Of a stretch of 64,000 bases of DNA, positions 53,010-64,000 are shown one piece after another (position 1 is the stretch's first letter; each line of letters begins with the position of its first letter). The position numbers and the translations under genes were made by a program. The notes under the pieces are model-generated. The model had not been told where the DNA came from. It ran no database searches and saw only the letters and a list, made by a program, of their open reading frames with translations. This DNA is from a marine actinobacterium MedAcidi-G3 (lineage in GTDB: Bacteria > Actinomycetota > Acidimicrobiia > Acidimicrobiales > Poriferisodalaceae). The stretch spans positions 87,678-151,677 of the forward strand of contig JUEP01000003.1 in the NCBI GenBank assembly GCA_000817105.1, in the 5' to 3' direction.

Positions 53010-54496
53010 TGGCCAAGCTCCATTTGCGACACCGATATGAACGCCGATCCTTGGTCGTCTTCTCGTACTCCCAAAACATCTCTGCCGATGTTCGCTGGGA
53101 TTTCTACGGGATACTGTCCATTCAAACACGCAGTACAAAACCCAGCTCCCGGAGCACCGGTCGCATTGATGAGGCGATCAAGTTCTAGGTACGCAATCGA
53201 ATTCACACCAAGGTATTCGCGTATTTCATCCATCGTTAAGTTTGCAGCCAGCAGTTCTGCCTTGGTACCTGTATCCATGCCGTAGAAGCACGGCCATCTA
53301 TATGGTGGGGAGGAAATTCGTAAATGCACCTCGGCAGCTCCAGCTGACCGGAGCATCTCGACTATCGCTCGCGTGGTAGTACCGCGAACAATGGAGTCAT
53401 CGACAACTATGAGACGTTGGCCTTCGATGTTGTGTCGAATCGGATTAAGTTTCATCTTTACTCCCAAAGCTCTCATTTCTTGGGAGGGGGCGATAAAGGT
53501 GCGTCCGATGTAACGATTCTTCACCAACCCATCTCGGTAAGGGATGCCACTTGCGCGAGCGAACCCTTGAGCTGCAGGAATACCTGATTCGGGCACTGGC
53601 ATTACAAGGTCTGCGAGAGCTGGAGCCTGATCAGCTAATTGCTCTCCCATTCGTTGTCTCGCCGAGTGAACGTTACGACCATACAAAACTGTGTCTGGGC
53701 GGGAAAAATAGACAAATTCAAATACACACAATTTCGGGTCGGGGTTCTTGAAAGGTTGGCGGGAAGTCCATCCTGCGCGATTAATCACAACCATCTCACC
53801 TGGGTCGACCTCGCGAACAAAATGCGCACCGACCGTATCTAAGGCCGGACTTTCAGACGCAACTACCCAACCATTATCTAGCCGTCCCAGACATAGCGGC
53901 CAAAACCCTTCTGGGCCTCGCGCTCCGATCAAATGGTGACGGTCCATAGCTACGAACGAGAAACCACCCTTCAGTCGTGGCAAAACGCGTTCTAAAGCCC
54001 ATGGAAGTTCGTTCCCTTCGGGAGCTTCTCCGCTCGCAAGTTCAATAGCGACTAGTTCAGCTACTAAATCACTATCGCTGGTCACGGTTCCATCGAGCAT
54101 GCCGGCTTCAGCCGCTAGTTCTGCTGTATTTACGAGGTTTCCATTATGGGCGAGAGCAAATTCGAGGTCCCCGACGTCGCGGTAGAAGGGTTGTGATGCT
54201 CGCCAAGAACTGGAGCCTGTCGTTGAGTAACGAGTATGACCAATGGCAATGCTGCCTTCTAAAGCCGCAAGTATGCGGTCATCAAAAGCACTTGAGACAA
54301 GACCCATATCTTTAACGACCGTGACACTTGCTCCGTCACTCACTGCAATTCCAGCGGATTCTTGCCCCCGATGCTGCAGGGCATACAAGCCAAGATAAGT
54401 CTGGTGAGCGACAGGGCATCCTGGAGCCAAAACTCCGAAAACACCGCAGGCTTCTCGCGGTTTATTGATTTCTACATCACGAATTTCGTCCGTCAC
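53006..54496 (-). CDS. purF: Amidophosphoribosyltransferase
   Basis: First committed step of purine synthesis, PRPP plus glutamine to phosphoribosylamine. CGVFGVLAPG shows the N-terminal nucleophile Cys after a short propeptide, then RYSTTGSS, and the PRPP motif VVDDSIVRGTTTRAIV. C-terminal cysteines ACLNG and others fit the iron-sulfur-type B. subtilis class. GTG start overlaps the purL stop. Confidence 0.96.
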   Translation of the reverse strand: MTDEIRDVEINKPREACGVFGVLAPGCPVAHQTYLGLYALQHRGQESAGIAVSDGASVTVVKDMGLVSSAFDDRILAALEGSIAIGHTRYSTTGSSSWRASQPFYRDVGDLEFALAHNGNLVNTAELAAEAGMLDGTVTSDSDLVAELVAIELASGEAPEGNELPWALERVLPRLKGGFSFVAMDRHHLIGARGPEGFWPLCLGRLDNGWVVASESPALDTVGAHFVREVDPGEMVVINRAGWTSRQPFKNPDPKLCVFEFVYFSRPDTVLYGRNVHSARQRMGEQLADQAPALADLVMPVPESGIPAAQGFARASGIPYRDGLVKNRYIGRTFIAPSQEMRALGVKMKLNPIRHNIEGQRLIVVDDSIVRGTTTRAIVEMLRSAGAAEVHLRISSPPYRWPCFYGMDTGTKAELLAANLTMDEIREYLGVNSIAYLELDRLINATGAPGAGFCTACLNGQYPVEIPANIGRDVLGVREDDQGSAFISVSQMELGQ

Positions 54497-56724
54497 GCGC
54501 TAACAGTTCCTTGGCCTAGCGCATCTGGCAGCTGACTTTCGGAAGCCGCTATTAACGCATCGACCGAAATTTCAACCGTTGGGCCAAACTCGAGTAATGA
54601 ACCGCCCGTTTGTCCAATTACTTTCGCAGTAACTTCTTCGGCGCTGGCTGCTTCTAAAAAGTCATCCAAATCGTTGTTGCCAACTACAACGAGGACTCGG
54701 CCTCCTGATTCGTTGAACATCGAAATATGGTTGTCATAGTCATTTAATTTGGCACCAATGCCCGATCTAATAGCCATCTCCGCAAGCGCAACTGCAAGAC
54801 CGCCTTCGCCAATGTCATGCACAGCCTTAAGACTTAATTTCTGAACTGAGCTAGCGACAAAAGATGCAGTTCGAACGGCTTCATCAAGATCGAATTCAGG
54901 GAGAACGCCATCTTTGCATCCTCCAATTTCCCAAGCCCACCGGCTGCCTCCCATAGAAACATTAGAAGCAGGTTCTTGTCCTAGCAGCACCAATAAAGAA
55001 TCGGACGGCAAGTCAACGGTCGGCGGTGGGTCTGAGAGAGCGGGATGCATACCGAGAACACCAATAACCGGAGTCGGGGCTATATCTATTGTGTTCGTTT
55101 CGTTGTACAAACTGACATTGCCGCCCACGACAGGTGCATTAAAAGCAACGCAAGCTTCTGACATGCCATCGACTGCTTCTGATAGTTGCCACATGACTTC
55201 TGGGTGTTCGGGGTTCCCAAAATTCAAACAATTGACTACCGCAAGAGGGTGAGCGCCTACGCAGGCAATATTCATAACGGCTTCGGCAACAACCATCTTG
55301 GTGCCTTCGCGGGGGTCTACGTAGCACCACCGATGGTTTCCATCTGTAGAAAGTGCTAAACCCCTCCCAGTTTCTTCACCTGTTGAAGGGTGTCTGAGCC
55401 GAAGAAGAGTCCCGTCGTTGCCAGGGCCGACGACGGTGTTAAGAAACAACTGGTGGTCATATTGGCTGTAAACCCAAGATGGGTCACAGAGCAATGACAG
55501 CAAATCTTCGACACAGTTAACCGGCCCTAGAGAAGCATCACTTTGTCTCCGCTCAGCTAAATCACTTGGCGGCGACATAGGTCGTTTGTATTCAGGGGCA
55601 TCATCGTGAAGGGTTGATGCCGGGAGTTCCGCTAATACTTCTCCATCAAAGCTGTCCAGTACTCGTAACTGTCCAGTCCCAGTTACTCGGCCTATCACGC
55701 TGGCCGTTATTTCCCATTGAGCTGAGATATGAAGAACTCTTTCGAGGTGTCGGGGTTCGACAATCGCAAGCATTCTTTCTTGGGATTCGGAGGTCATTAA
55801 CTCAAATGGCTCCATGCCTTCTTCGCGAGAATGAATTGCCGAAACATCAACATCCATGCCCGCCCCACCTCGGGAAGCAGTTTCGCTTGTTGCGCAGGTA
55901 ATGCCTGCACCACCTAGGTCTTGGATCCCGCTCACTAATCCTTCTTCAAGAAGTTCAAGGCACGCTTCTAAGAGTCTCTTTTCTTCAAATGGGTCACCGA
56001 CTTGCACGCTGGGCCGTTTATCGGCGTCGTTGGACTTCTCATCGAAACCACTTGAGGCGAGAACACTGACACCTCCTATCCCATCTCTGCCAGTAGCGGA
56101 CCCCAATAGGATCGCTAGATTTCCGACACCGCTTGCCTTTCCTAGTACAAGTCGCTCTGTTGGGAGCACACCCATCGCAAGCACGTTCACTAGTGGATTA
56201 CCTTTATACGTTTCATCAAAAACGATTTCGCCCCCGACCGTTGGCACACCGACACTATTGCCGTATCCCGAAACTCCACTGATCACCCCCTCAGCAATCC
56301 ATCGGCTACGAGGGTCATCAAGAGGCCCAAACCGAAGTGGGTCCATTACAGCTATGGGTCTTGCACCCATAGTGAAAATATCTCGGAGGATGCCACCGAC
56401 ACCTGTTGCTGCTCCTTGGTAAGGCTCAATAGCGGACGGGTGATTATGACTTTCGATTCGAATCGCTACAGCGATATCGTCGCCAACATCTATAACTCCA
56501 GCGTTTTCTCCTGGGCCTACAAGGACCCACGGTGCTTCAGTCGGAAGTCTTTTCAAGTGCACTTTTGAAGATTTATAAGAACAATGTTCAGACCACATAA
56601 CTGAGTACATCGCCAACTCAAGATGATTCGGATGCCTACCAAGAAGCCTGTATATCTCCTGATATTCCTCGTCGCTTAGGCCAAGTGCCCGATGAACTGA
56701 TGCATCTTCTGGGGCTGCACTCAC
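54493..56724 (-). CDS. purL: Phosphoribosylformylglycinamidine synthase subunit PurL
   Basis: Large ATP-binding subunit (743 residues) of the three-part FGAM synthase. SVMWSEHCSYKSS, GGEIVFDETYKGNP and HDIGEGGLAVALAEM mark the N- and C-terminal AIR-synthase-type halves. Works with PurS and PurQ just upstream. GTG start 56724; a 136-bp gap separates it from purQ. Confidence 0.96.
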   Translation of the reverse strand: MSAAPEDASVHRALGLSDEEYQEIYRLLGRHPNHLELAMYSVMWSEHCSYKSSKVHLKRLPTEAPWVLVGPGENAGVIDVGDDIAVAIRIESHNHPSAIEPYQGAATGVGGILRDIFTMGARPIAVMDPLRFGPLDDPRSRWIAEGVISGVSGYGNSVGVPTVGGEIVFDETYKGNPLVNVLAMGVLPTERLVLGKASGVGNLAILLGSATGRDGIGGVSVLASSGFDEKSNDADKRPSVQVGDPFEEKRLLEACLELLEEGLVSGIQDLGGAGITCATSETASRGGAGMDVDVSAIHSREEGMEPFELMTSESQERMLAIVEPRHLERVLHISAQWEITASVIGRVTGTGQLRVLDSFDGEVLAELPASTLHDDAPEYKRPMSPPSDLAERRQSDASLGPVNCVEDLLSLLCDPSWVYSQYDHQLFLNTVVGPGNDGTLLRLRHPSTGEETGRGLALSTDGNHRWCYVDPREGTKMVVAEAVMNIACVGAHPLAVVNCLNFGNPEHPEVMWQLSEAVDGMSEACVAFNAPVVGGNVSLYNETNTIDIAPTPVIGVLGMHPALSDPPPTVDLPSDSLLVLLGQEPASNVSMGGSRWAWEIGGCKDGVLPEFDLDEAVRTASFVASSVQKLSLKAVHDIGEGGLAVALAEMAIRSGIGAKLNDYDNHISMFNESGGRVLVVVGNNDLDDFLEAASAEEVTAKVIGQTGGSLLEFGPTVEISVDALIAASESQLPDALGQGTVSA

Positions 56725-56860
56725 GCACCAAACTTAGTCGCGGCACCAGAGTTCTTATGGATGCCTTTCGAAGCATTTTTTCGGGGTAAGTCAGTCGATA
56801 AGAGTAAGGGGCCAATTGCTGTTAATACGCTTCGAACACGTTGATCAAATGACCGACTTA
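56725..56860 (-). promoter_or_regulatory. Gap between purQ and purL
   Basis: A 136-bp non-coding break in an otherwise tightly overlapping operon. I see no convincing hairpin terminator on the minus strand. It may hold a secondary promoter for purL-purF-purM-pyrE or a leader. Nothing more can be supported. Confidence 0.3.
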
Positions 56861-57517
56861 TTACGAAAGAAAAGATTTGATGACGGAAGCACCATCACTC
56901 GAACCCAAAAGGGCAGATGTGGCTCTTTCTGGGTGCGGCATCATGCCAACAACGTTCCCCGCTTCGTTGCACACGCCAGCAATATCCTTGGTTGAACCGT
57001 TTGGGTTATCGGTGTAGCGAAACACAATCTGCTCTCGAGTTTCAATCCTCGACAGAACTTCGGGCGAGCAGACATAATTACCTTCGAAATGATTGATGGG
57101 AATTTGCAGGTGGTCCCCAACCTCTGAGCCCCGACCGAGAATATTTTGGGTCGATACGAATTCGACCTGTTGCATAGAACAAAGAAATTTCATACCGACA
57201 TTTTTCTGTAAAGCTCCGGGCAGCAAACCAGCTTCAGTTAACACTTGAAATCCATTGCAAATACCCAGTATCGGCCCACCTTCTTGGGCAAAACTAGCCA
57301 CGGCTCCCATAACTGGAGAGAACCTGGCGATGGCCCCACACCGCAAGTAATCGCCGTGTGCAAACCCCCCGGGTATGACTATTGCGTCCACATTCTTTAA
57401 TGATGGATCACCATGCCAAAGGATCTCAGCGTCACCTCCGAGCATCCGGATCGCATCGATGGTGTCAAATTCACAGTTGGTGCCTGGAAAACGAACAACA
57501 CCGACGCGCCGGGTCAT
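56861..57517 (-). CDS. purQ: Phosphoribosylformylglycinamidine synthase subunit PurQ
   Basis: Glutaminase subunit delivering ammonia to PurL. The class I amidotransferase Cys is in ILGICNGFQVL, with the MMPHPERA His/Glu pair near the C-terminus. VVRFPGTNCEFDT at the start is typical. ATG 57517 overlaps the purS stop by four bases; about 218 residues. Confidence 0.95.
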   Translation of the reverse strand: MTRRVGVVRFPGTNCEFDTIDAIRMLGGDAEILWHGDPSLKNVDAIVIPGGFAHGDYLRCGAIARFSPVMGAVASFAQEGGPILGICNGFQVLTEAGLLPGALQKNVGMKFLCSMQQVEFVSTQNILGRGSEVGDHLQIPINHFEGNYVCSPEVLSRIETREQIVFRYTDNPNGSTKDIAGVCNEAGNVVGMMPHPERATSALLGSSDGASVIKSFLS

Positions 57518-57765
57518 ACCTCTAGTACTTCCACGCTTGCATCTTCTATTACGGGGTTTGTCAAAAAACGGTTGCACATATCTTCTACAAGCGATTGCGC
57601 TACATCGACAGATTCTGCTTCCACTTCGAGGCGGATTAACTTACCGACACGCACGTTGTGGGTTGTTTTAAAGCCCAATGCCGGCAGCGCCCGTTCAATT
57701 GTTGACCCCTCAGGGTTCGCAATTCCATCCCGAGGTGATACTTCTATTTTTGCTTCGAAGTGCAT
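57514..57765 (-). CDS. purS: Phosphoribosylformylglycinamidine synthase subunit PurS
   Basis: Small subunit (about 83 residues) that bridges PurQ and PurL. The FEAKIEVSPRDGIANPEGSTI start and the VGKLIRLEVEA strand are family hallmarks. ATG 57765 overlaps the purC stop (ATGA) and has an AGGAG site. Confidence 0.94.
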   Translation of the reverse strand: MHFEAKIEVSPRDGIANPEGSTIERALPALGFKTTHNVRVGKLIRLEVEAESVDVAQSLVEDMCNRFLTNPVIEDASVEVLEV

Positions 57766-58643
57766 CAGCTTTCTCCTATCCACTGCTTGAACGATTCACC
57801 TGTAATTCGTTCATAAGCGGTTACATAGCGATCACGGGTAGCGTCTACCGTTTCTGTCGAAAGGGGCGGCGGCGGCGGCGATTTATCCCATCCAGTAGCC
57901 TCAGTAGCGTCTCGAACTGGTTGCTTGTCAAGGGAAACCGGCGTGGCGCCGGGATTCCAGTTTTCCGCCGGCCAGAACCTGGATGAGTCAGGTGTTAACA
58001 GTTCATCTGCTATCACCATTTGCCCATCAACAATCCCTAGTTCAAATTTAGTGTCTGCGATGATGACCCCATTTGCTGCAGCATGTTCAGAGGCTCGCCG
58101 ATACGCCTCAACAGAGATCGATCGTGCCGCAGAAGCTGCCTCCGCTCCTACGATGTTTACCGCCTCGTCATAACTGATATTGATGTCATGGCCTTCCGTA
58201 GCTTTGGTTGAAGGGGTAAATACCGGTTCTGGTAATTGCTGCGCCTCCAACAGCCCACTCGGCAAAGTGGCGCCATGCATAGTCCCTGACGTCTGGTATT
58301 CCTTCCATGCAGATCCAGTTATGTAGCCCCGAACTATGCATTCAAGAGGCAGCATTTCTGCTTTACGAACAAGCAGAGCACGCCCTTCCCATTCTGGTCG
58401 TCTAGCTGCCTCGGGAAAATCAGCCGGATCTGCTGAAACTAGGTGGGTGGGAGCTACGGCATCCAAATAGTTAGACCACCACACCGTCATCGCCGTCAAA
58501 ACTTTTCCTTTGTCAGGAATCGGTTCACCGAAGACGACGTCAAATGCCGAGATTCGGTCACTCGCCACCATCAGAAGATGATCGTCATCAACGACGTACA
58601 TTTCTCGTACTTTGCCACTATGAAGTAATTGAAGTTCGCTCAC
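57765..58643 (-). CDS. purC: SAICAR synthetase
   Basis: Phosphoribosylaminoimidazole-succinocarboxamide synthase. SGKVREMYVVDDDHLLMVASDRISAFD and ADTKFELGIVDGQMVIADELLTPDSSRFW match the family closely. A Pro/Ser run (residues about 250-262) precedes the last helix. GTG start; 12 bp after purB. Confidence 0.95.
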   Translation of the reverse strand: MSELQLLHSGKVREMYVVDDDHLLMVASDRISAFDVVFGEPIPDKGKVLTAMTVWWSNYLDAVAPTHLVSADPADFPEAARRPEWEGRALLVRKAEMLPLECIVRGYITGSAWKEYQTSGTMHGATLPSGLLEAQQLPEPVFTPSTKATEGHDINISYDEAVNIVGAEAASAARSISVEAYRRASEHAAANGVIIADTKFELGIVDGQMVIADELLTPDSSRFWPAENWNPGATPVSLDKQPVRDATEATGWDKSPPPPPLSTETVDATRDRYVTAYERITGESFKQWIGES

Positions 58644-58655
58644 AGCTCTTCTCTA

Positions 58656-60092
58656 CTAGAGAATGGGGGAGGGACGGTAGGACCCTGCCCCAGGATGTTC
58701 AGAATTAATTTTGGTTGCGCTGGCTACGAACTCCTTCACCTGTGCGTCGGCAAGACCTACAAAAGCTTCGTGATCCAATAGCACGTCAGAGATAACTTCC
58801 TTATTTAGCGGTAGAAGCGGATCATTTATTAGACGTTCGACGAGATCATTTTCCCCGCTGGTACCTTCTCGAATTTCCAAAGCCGCAGCCACAGCATGTT
58901 TCTTTATGAGCTCGTGAGCCTCTTCGCGACCAACGCCTGCCTTGATCGCCGCCATTAATAGGCGCGTCGTAGCAAGGAAGGGTAAATACCGATCTAGCTC
59001 GCGATCTATAACATTGTCGTAGGAGCCAAAACCTTCTAAGACAGTCAAAGTCGTTTCGATAGCGCCGTCCAGCGCAAAGAAAGCGTCGGGAAGCACGACG
59101 CGTCGAACAACTGAACAGCTCACGTCTCCTTCATTCCACTGGTCACCAGATATCGATGCAGCCATTGTCAGGTGCCCTCGAAGTATTGATACAAAGCCGT
59201 TTACTCGTTCAGCGGAACGAGTGTTCATTTTGTGAGGCATAGCCGATGAACCCACTTGACCTTCAACAAATCCTTCAGTTGCCAGATCTAACCCAGCCAT
59301 AAGACGAACTTGTAGGGCAATATTTCCCAAAGGGCTGGCCGTCTGTGTCAGCGCACTAACAACATCTAAGTCAAGCGAGCGTGGATAAATCTGGCCCACA
59401 GCCCCCAATGTCTCGCTGAAGCCCAACTGACCGGCCACTCGTTCTTCTAGTTCCCCAACCTTGCCAGCATCTCCTTCGAAAAGATCAAGAAGATCTTGCT
59501 GAGTACCAACCGGTCCCTTTAACCCACGCAACGGATACTTCGTCAGCAGGTCTTCGATGCGTTGATAGGCAAGAAGCGTTTCTTGACCAAGGTTGGCGAA
59601 TCGTTTGCCCAACGTGGTCATCTGCGCTGGAACATTGTGCGAGCGCCCAGTTATCGAAGTGTCTTGGTACTGGACAGCCAATTCCGCCAGGCGCGCGATC
59701 ACTGCCACCAGTCGCTCTTGGGTCAGAGCTAAAGAACGCTTGATTTGCAGTTGTTCAACATTTTCAGTCAAGTCCCGTGACGTCAGTCCCTTATGGATAT
59801 GTTGATAACCCGCTAACGAAGAAAACTCTTCAATTCGGGCTTTGACATCGTGCTTCGTTACGCGCTCGCGACGGTCTATTGAGTCGAGGTCAACATCGGC
59901 TATCACTGATCGGTAAGCGGCAACCGCATCATCGTCAATTTCAATTCCTAAATCTTTTTGGGCCTCAAGTACAGCTAGCCAAAGCTCACGTTCCAATACC
60001 ACTTTGTTTTGAGCCGACCAAATAACTGCCATTTCCGCAGACGCATAGCGAGTAGCCAAAACATTAACGACCGTGGGTTTGGGAATCGTCAC
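58656..60092 (-). CDS. purB: Adenylosuccinate lyase
   Basis: Acts twice in purine synthesis, on SAICAR and adenylosuccinate. The [10 protein letters not shown] signature of the fumarase/aspartase superfamily with the catalytic Ser loop is intact, as are [18 protein letters not shown] His sites early. 478 residues. GTG start overlaps the purE stop (GTGA). Confidence 0.95.
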   Translation of the reverse strand: MTIPKPTVVNVLATRYASAEMAVIWSAQNKVVLERELWLAVLEAQKDLGIEIDDDAVAAYRSVIADVDLDSIDRRERVTKHDVKARIEEFSSLAGYQHIHKGLTSRDLTENVEQLQIKRSLALTQERLVAVIARLAELAVQYQDTSITGRSHNVPAQMTTLGKRFANLGQETLLAYQRIEDLLTKYPLRGLKGPVGTQQDLLDLFEGDAGKVGELEERVAGQLGFSETLGAVGQIYPRSLDLDVVSALTQTASPLGNIALQVRLMAGLDLATEGFVEGQVGSSAMPHKMNTRSAERVNGFVSILRGHLTMAASISGDQWNEGDVSCSVVRRVVLPDAFFALDGAIETTLTVLEGFGSYDNVIDRELDRYLPFLATTRLLMAAIKAGVGREEAHELIKKHAVAAALEIREGTSGENDLVERLINDPLLPLNKEVISDVLLDHEAFVGLADAQVKEFVASATKINSEHPGAGSYRPSPIL

Positions 60093-60531
60093 CTCGCGCC
60101 CTCGTCCCTAAAAATTTTAAGCTGTGCAACTAAATCTGGGTTGCTCAACGACAAAATCTCAACTGCTAAAACTCCTGCGTTGGCAGACCCGTCGACAGCC
60201 ACAGTCGCAACGGGGATGCCGCGTGGCATTTGCACCGTAGAGAGCAAAGCATCAATACCTCCATTGACCCCCCCGGACAAAGGGACACCAATCACAGGCA
60301 ATGTCGTATGAGCTGACACAGCGCCTGCGAGGTGCGCTGCCATACCTGCTCCACAGATAATTACGCCATATCCATCATCTCGGGCGTTTGATGCAAGTTC
60401 CGCTACTTTCTCAGGCGTTCGATGAGCCGACATCACGTGAACCTCGTGCGGAACATCAAAGCGTTCTAGCATTTCTGACGCCCCAGCCATCTTGTCTCCG
60501 TCGCGAGGAGAACCCATCAAAATAGCGACCT

Positions 60532-60535
<4 letters not shown>
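60089..60535 (-). CDS. purE: N5-carboxyaminoimidazole ribonucleotide mutase
   Basis: Class I PurE, 148 residues: [23 protein letters not shown] and the [10 protein letters not shown] and [26 protein letters not shown] blocks. Normally paired with PurK, which is not in this window. ATG overlaps the purD stop (ATGA). Confidence 0.95.
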
Positions 60536-63122
<2,587 letters not shown>

Positions 63123-63182
63123 CTAGGATGAATTAAGACCCTTTGTTGTTTTTTATGAAGAAAAACGATCGAAACAACTGTC

Positions 63183-63581
63183 TCAGCGCCGTCTCCTTGG
63201 ATCTAACCAAGGGACAACAGACTGCTCAAGGGGCACCAAGTCTCGCCGATAATGACGGTGAGTTTCCATGACAGTTGCGTTCGCCGCCACTTGAAGCTGC
63301 TGCATTTCTATTTCAAGTTGAGTAAGGCGTCGTTCAAGTTCAAGCACGCGCTTTACTCCCGCCAAATTCAATCCTTCGTTAGTTAGCTCTTGGATTCGTC
63401 GAAGTAACGCTATGTCTATTTCGCTGTAACGCCGGCTGCCGCCAGGTGTCCGAGCAGGTTCGAGCAATCCTTTCCGTTCGTATATCCGGAGAGTTTGTGC
63501 GTGAACTCCGGCAAGTTCTGCTGCAACAGAAATTACGTAGACAGCTTTGTCAGGGTCAGGCGTCATTGATATTGGGCCCAC
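63183..63581 (-). CDS. hspR: HspR-like MerR-family heat-shock repressor
   Basis: MerR-type regulator of dnaK operons through HAIR sites. The helix-turn-helix core has VISVAAELAGVHAQTLRIYERKGLLEPART and SRRYSEIDI, then a coiled coil (about 65-105). Start placed at GTG 63581, eight bases downstream of AGGAGG, just after the dnaJ stop; ATG 63566 is an alternative. dnaK-grpE-dnaJ-hspR is a standard actinobacterial order. Confidence 0.9.
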   Translation of the reverse strand: MGPISMTPDPDKAVYVISVAAELAGVHAQTLRIYERKGLLEPARTPGGSRRYSEIDIALLRRIQELTNEGLNLAGVKRVLELERRLTQLEIEMQQLQVAANATVMETHRHYRRDLVPLEQSVVPWLDPRRRR

Positions 63582-63583
63582 AA

Positions 63584-64000
63584 TCACCCCTCCTCTTGCG
63601 GTTGGTTTCGAGGTGACCAATCGGTGACCTCACTTAATGCTTCGAGTGCTTCTCTTTCCTTTGGAGTTAAATCGGAAGGAACGGCTATCTCGAGGGTCAC
63701 CAATAAATCGCCAGTTACTTTTTGAGTTACTACGCCTCGGCCTTTCACTCGAAACGTCGTACCCGACTTGGTGCCTGGGGGAATTTTTAAGGTGACGGTT
63801 GAATGATCATAAGTAGGGATCTTAATTTCCGATCCGAGGGCAACTTCAGGAAAAGTCACTGGGATAAGCAAAGTTAGATGTCGTCCCTTACGACCAAACA
63901 TTGCGTCTGGAGCAACTTCGACTATTACGTAAAGATCTCCTGCAGGGCCTCCGTTGCGTCCAGCTCCTCCCTTACCGGCTAAACGGATGCGTTGACCATC
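63584..64000 (-). CDS. dnaJ: Chaperone DnaJ, C-terminal part (5' end beyond window)
   Basis: The C-terminal substrate-binding domains of DnaJ, continuing past the right edge. Visible are RIRLAGKGGAGRNGGPAGDLYVIVEV, FPEVALGSEIKIPT, LKIPPGTKSGTTFRVKGRGV and LEIAVP, which are conserved CTD I/II elements. J domain and zinc finger are not in the window. An internal ATG at 63901 is not a start. hspR follows three bases later. Confidence 0.95.
   Translation of the reverse strand, partial: DGQRIRLAGKGGAGRNGGPAGDLYVIVEVAPDAMFGRKGRHLTLLIPVTFPEVALGSEIKIPTYDHSTVTLKIPPGTKSGTTFRVKGRGVVTQKVTGDLLVTLEIAVPSDLTPKEREALEALSEVTDWSPRNQPQEEG

Overview
The window reads as chromosomal core sequence of an actinobacterium, most likely a moderate-GC member of the class Acidimicrobiia. 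Pointers are a WhiB7-type regulator with an AT-hook, HspR beside dnaJ, an MshA-like glycosyltransferase followed by a YbjN-family gene, an F420-type luciferase-like oxidoreductase, DUF2017 next to clpS, and the PurS/PurQ/PurL form of FGAM synthase. Class-level placement is inference. I saw no insertion sequence, prophage block, CRISPR array or rRNA. Genes are densely packed, often with 4-bp ATGA or GTGA overlaps, and GTG or TTG starts are common.

Region by region: 1-12495 (minus) is one unidirectional respiratory block. A split-cytochrome-b bc complex (membrane protein, 2x[4Fe-4S] ferredoxin, cytochrome b N and C halves, Rieske, diheme cytochrome c, unknown membrane protein) is followed by nuoABCDEFG, with nuoG cut by the left edge. 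12888-14996 (plus) holds a cytochrome c and a geranylgeranyl-reductase-type flavoprotein. 15060-22006 (minus) carries HAD hydrolase, hemD, hemC, a 29-residue membrane microprotein, a DUF62 enzyme, proC, ybjN, mshA-like, a membrane protein and a MoaD-like protein. 22093-30977 is mixed housekeeping: phosphatase, tRNA-Lys, ybaK, dut, orn, MBL hydrolase, whiB7 with a long leader, tlpA-ccdA, a poly-gamma-glutamate hydrolase homologue, pdxH and a crcB pair. 30972-39593 (minus) is a caa3 oxidase operon preceded by three unusual membrane genes, with serS at its end. 39780-49645 holds ctaB/ctaA, clpS, DUF2017, tRNA-Glu, a two-component system, a beta-propeller lipoprotein, an LLM oxidoreductase, rpmB-rpmG, ycaQ and DUF983. 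tRNA-Asp and tRNA-Phe follow. 49925-63062 (minus) is malic enzyme and a purine operon purA-D-E-B-C-S-Q-L-F-M-pyrE. The right edge has hspR and the end of dnaJ.

Functionally the window supplies much of an aerobic chain: complex I to menaquinone, the bc complex to cytochrome c, and a caa3 oxidase, with heme (hemC, hemD), heme A (ctaA, ctaB) and cytochrome c maturation (tlpA, ccdA) genes nearby.

The two most interesting items are (1) a full-length heme-copper-oxidase subunit I homologue at 37917-39593 in which all six metal-ligand histidines and the active-site tyrosine are replaced, sitting with a subunit III paralogue and a His-rich-tailed membrane protein at the head of the genuine oxidase operon; and (2) a whiB7 leader with a candidate upstream ORF and mutually exclusive terminator/antiterminator arms. 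A short peptide motif shared between the N-termini of cytochrome b and cytochrome c, and a ferredoxin embedded in the bc operon, are also worth checking.
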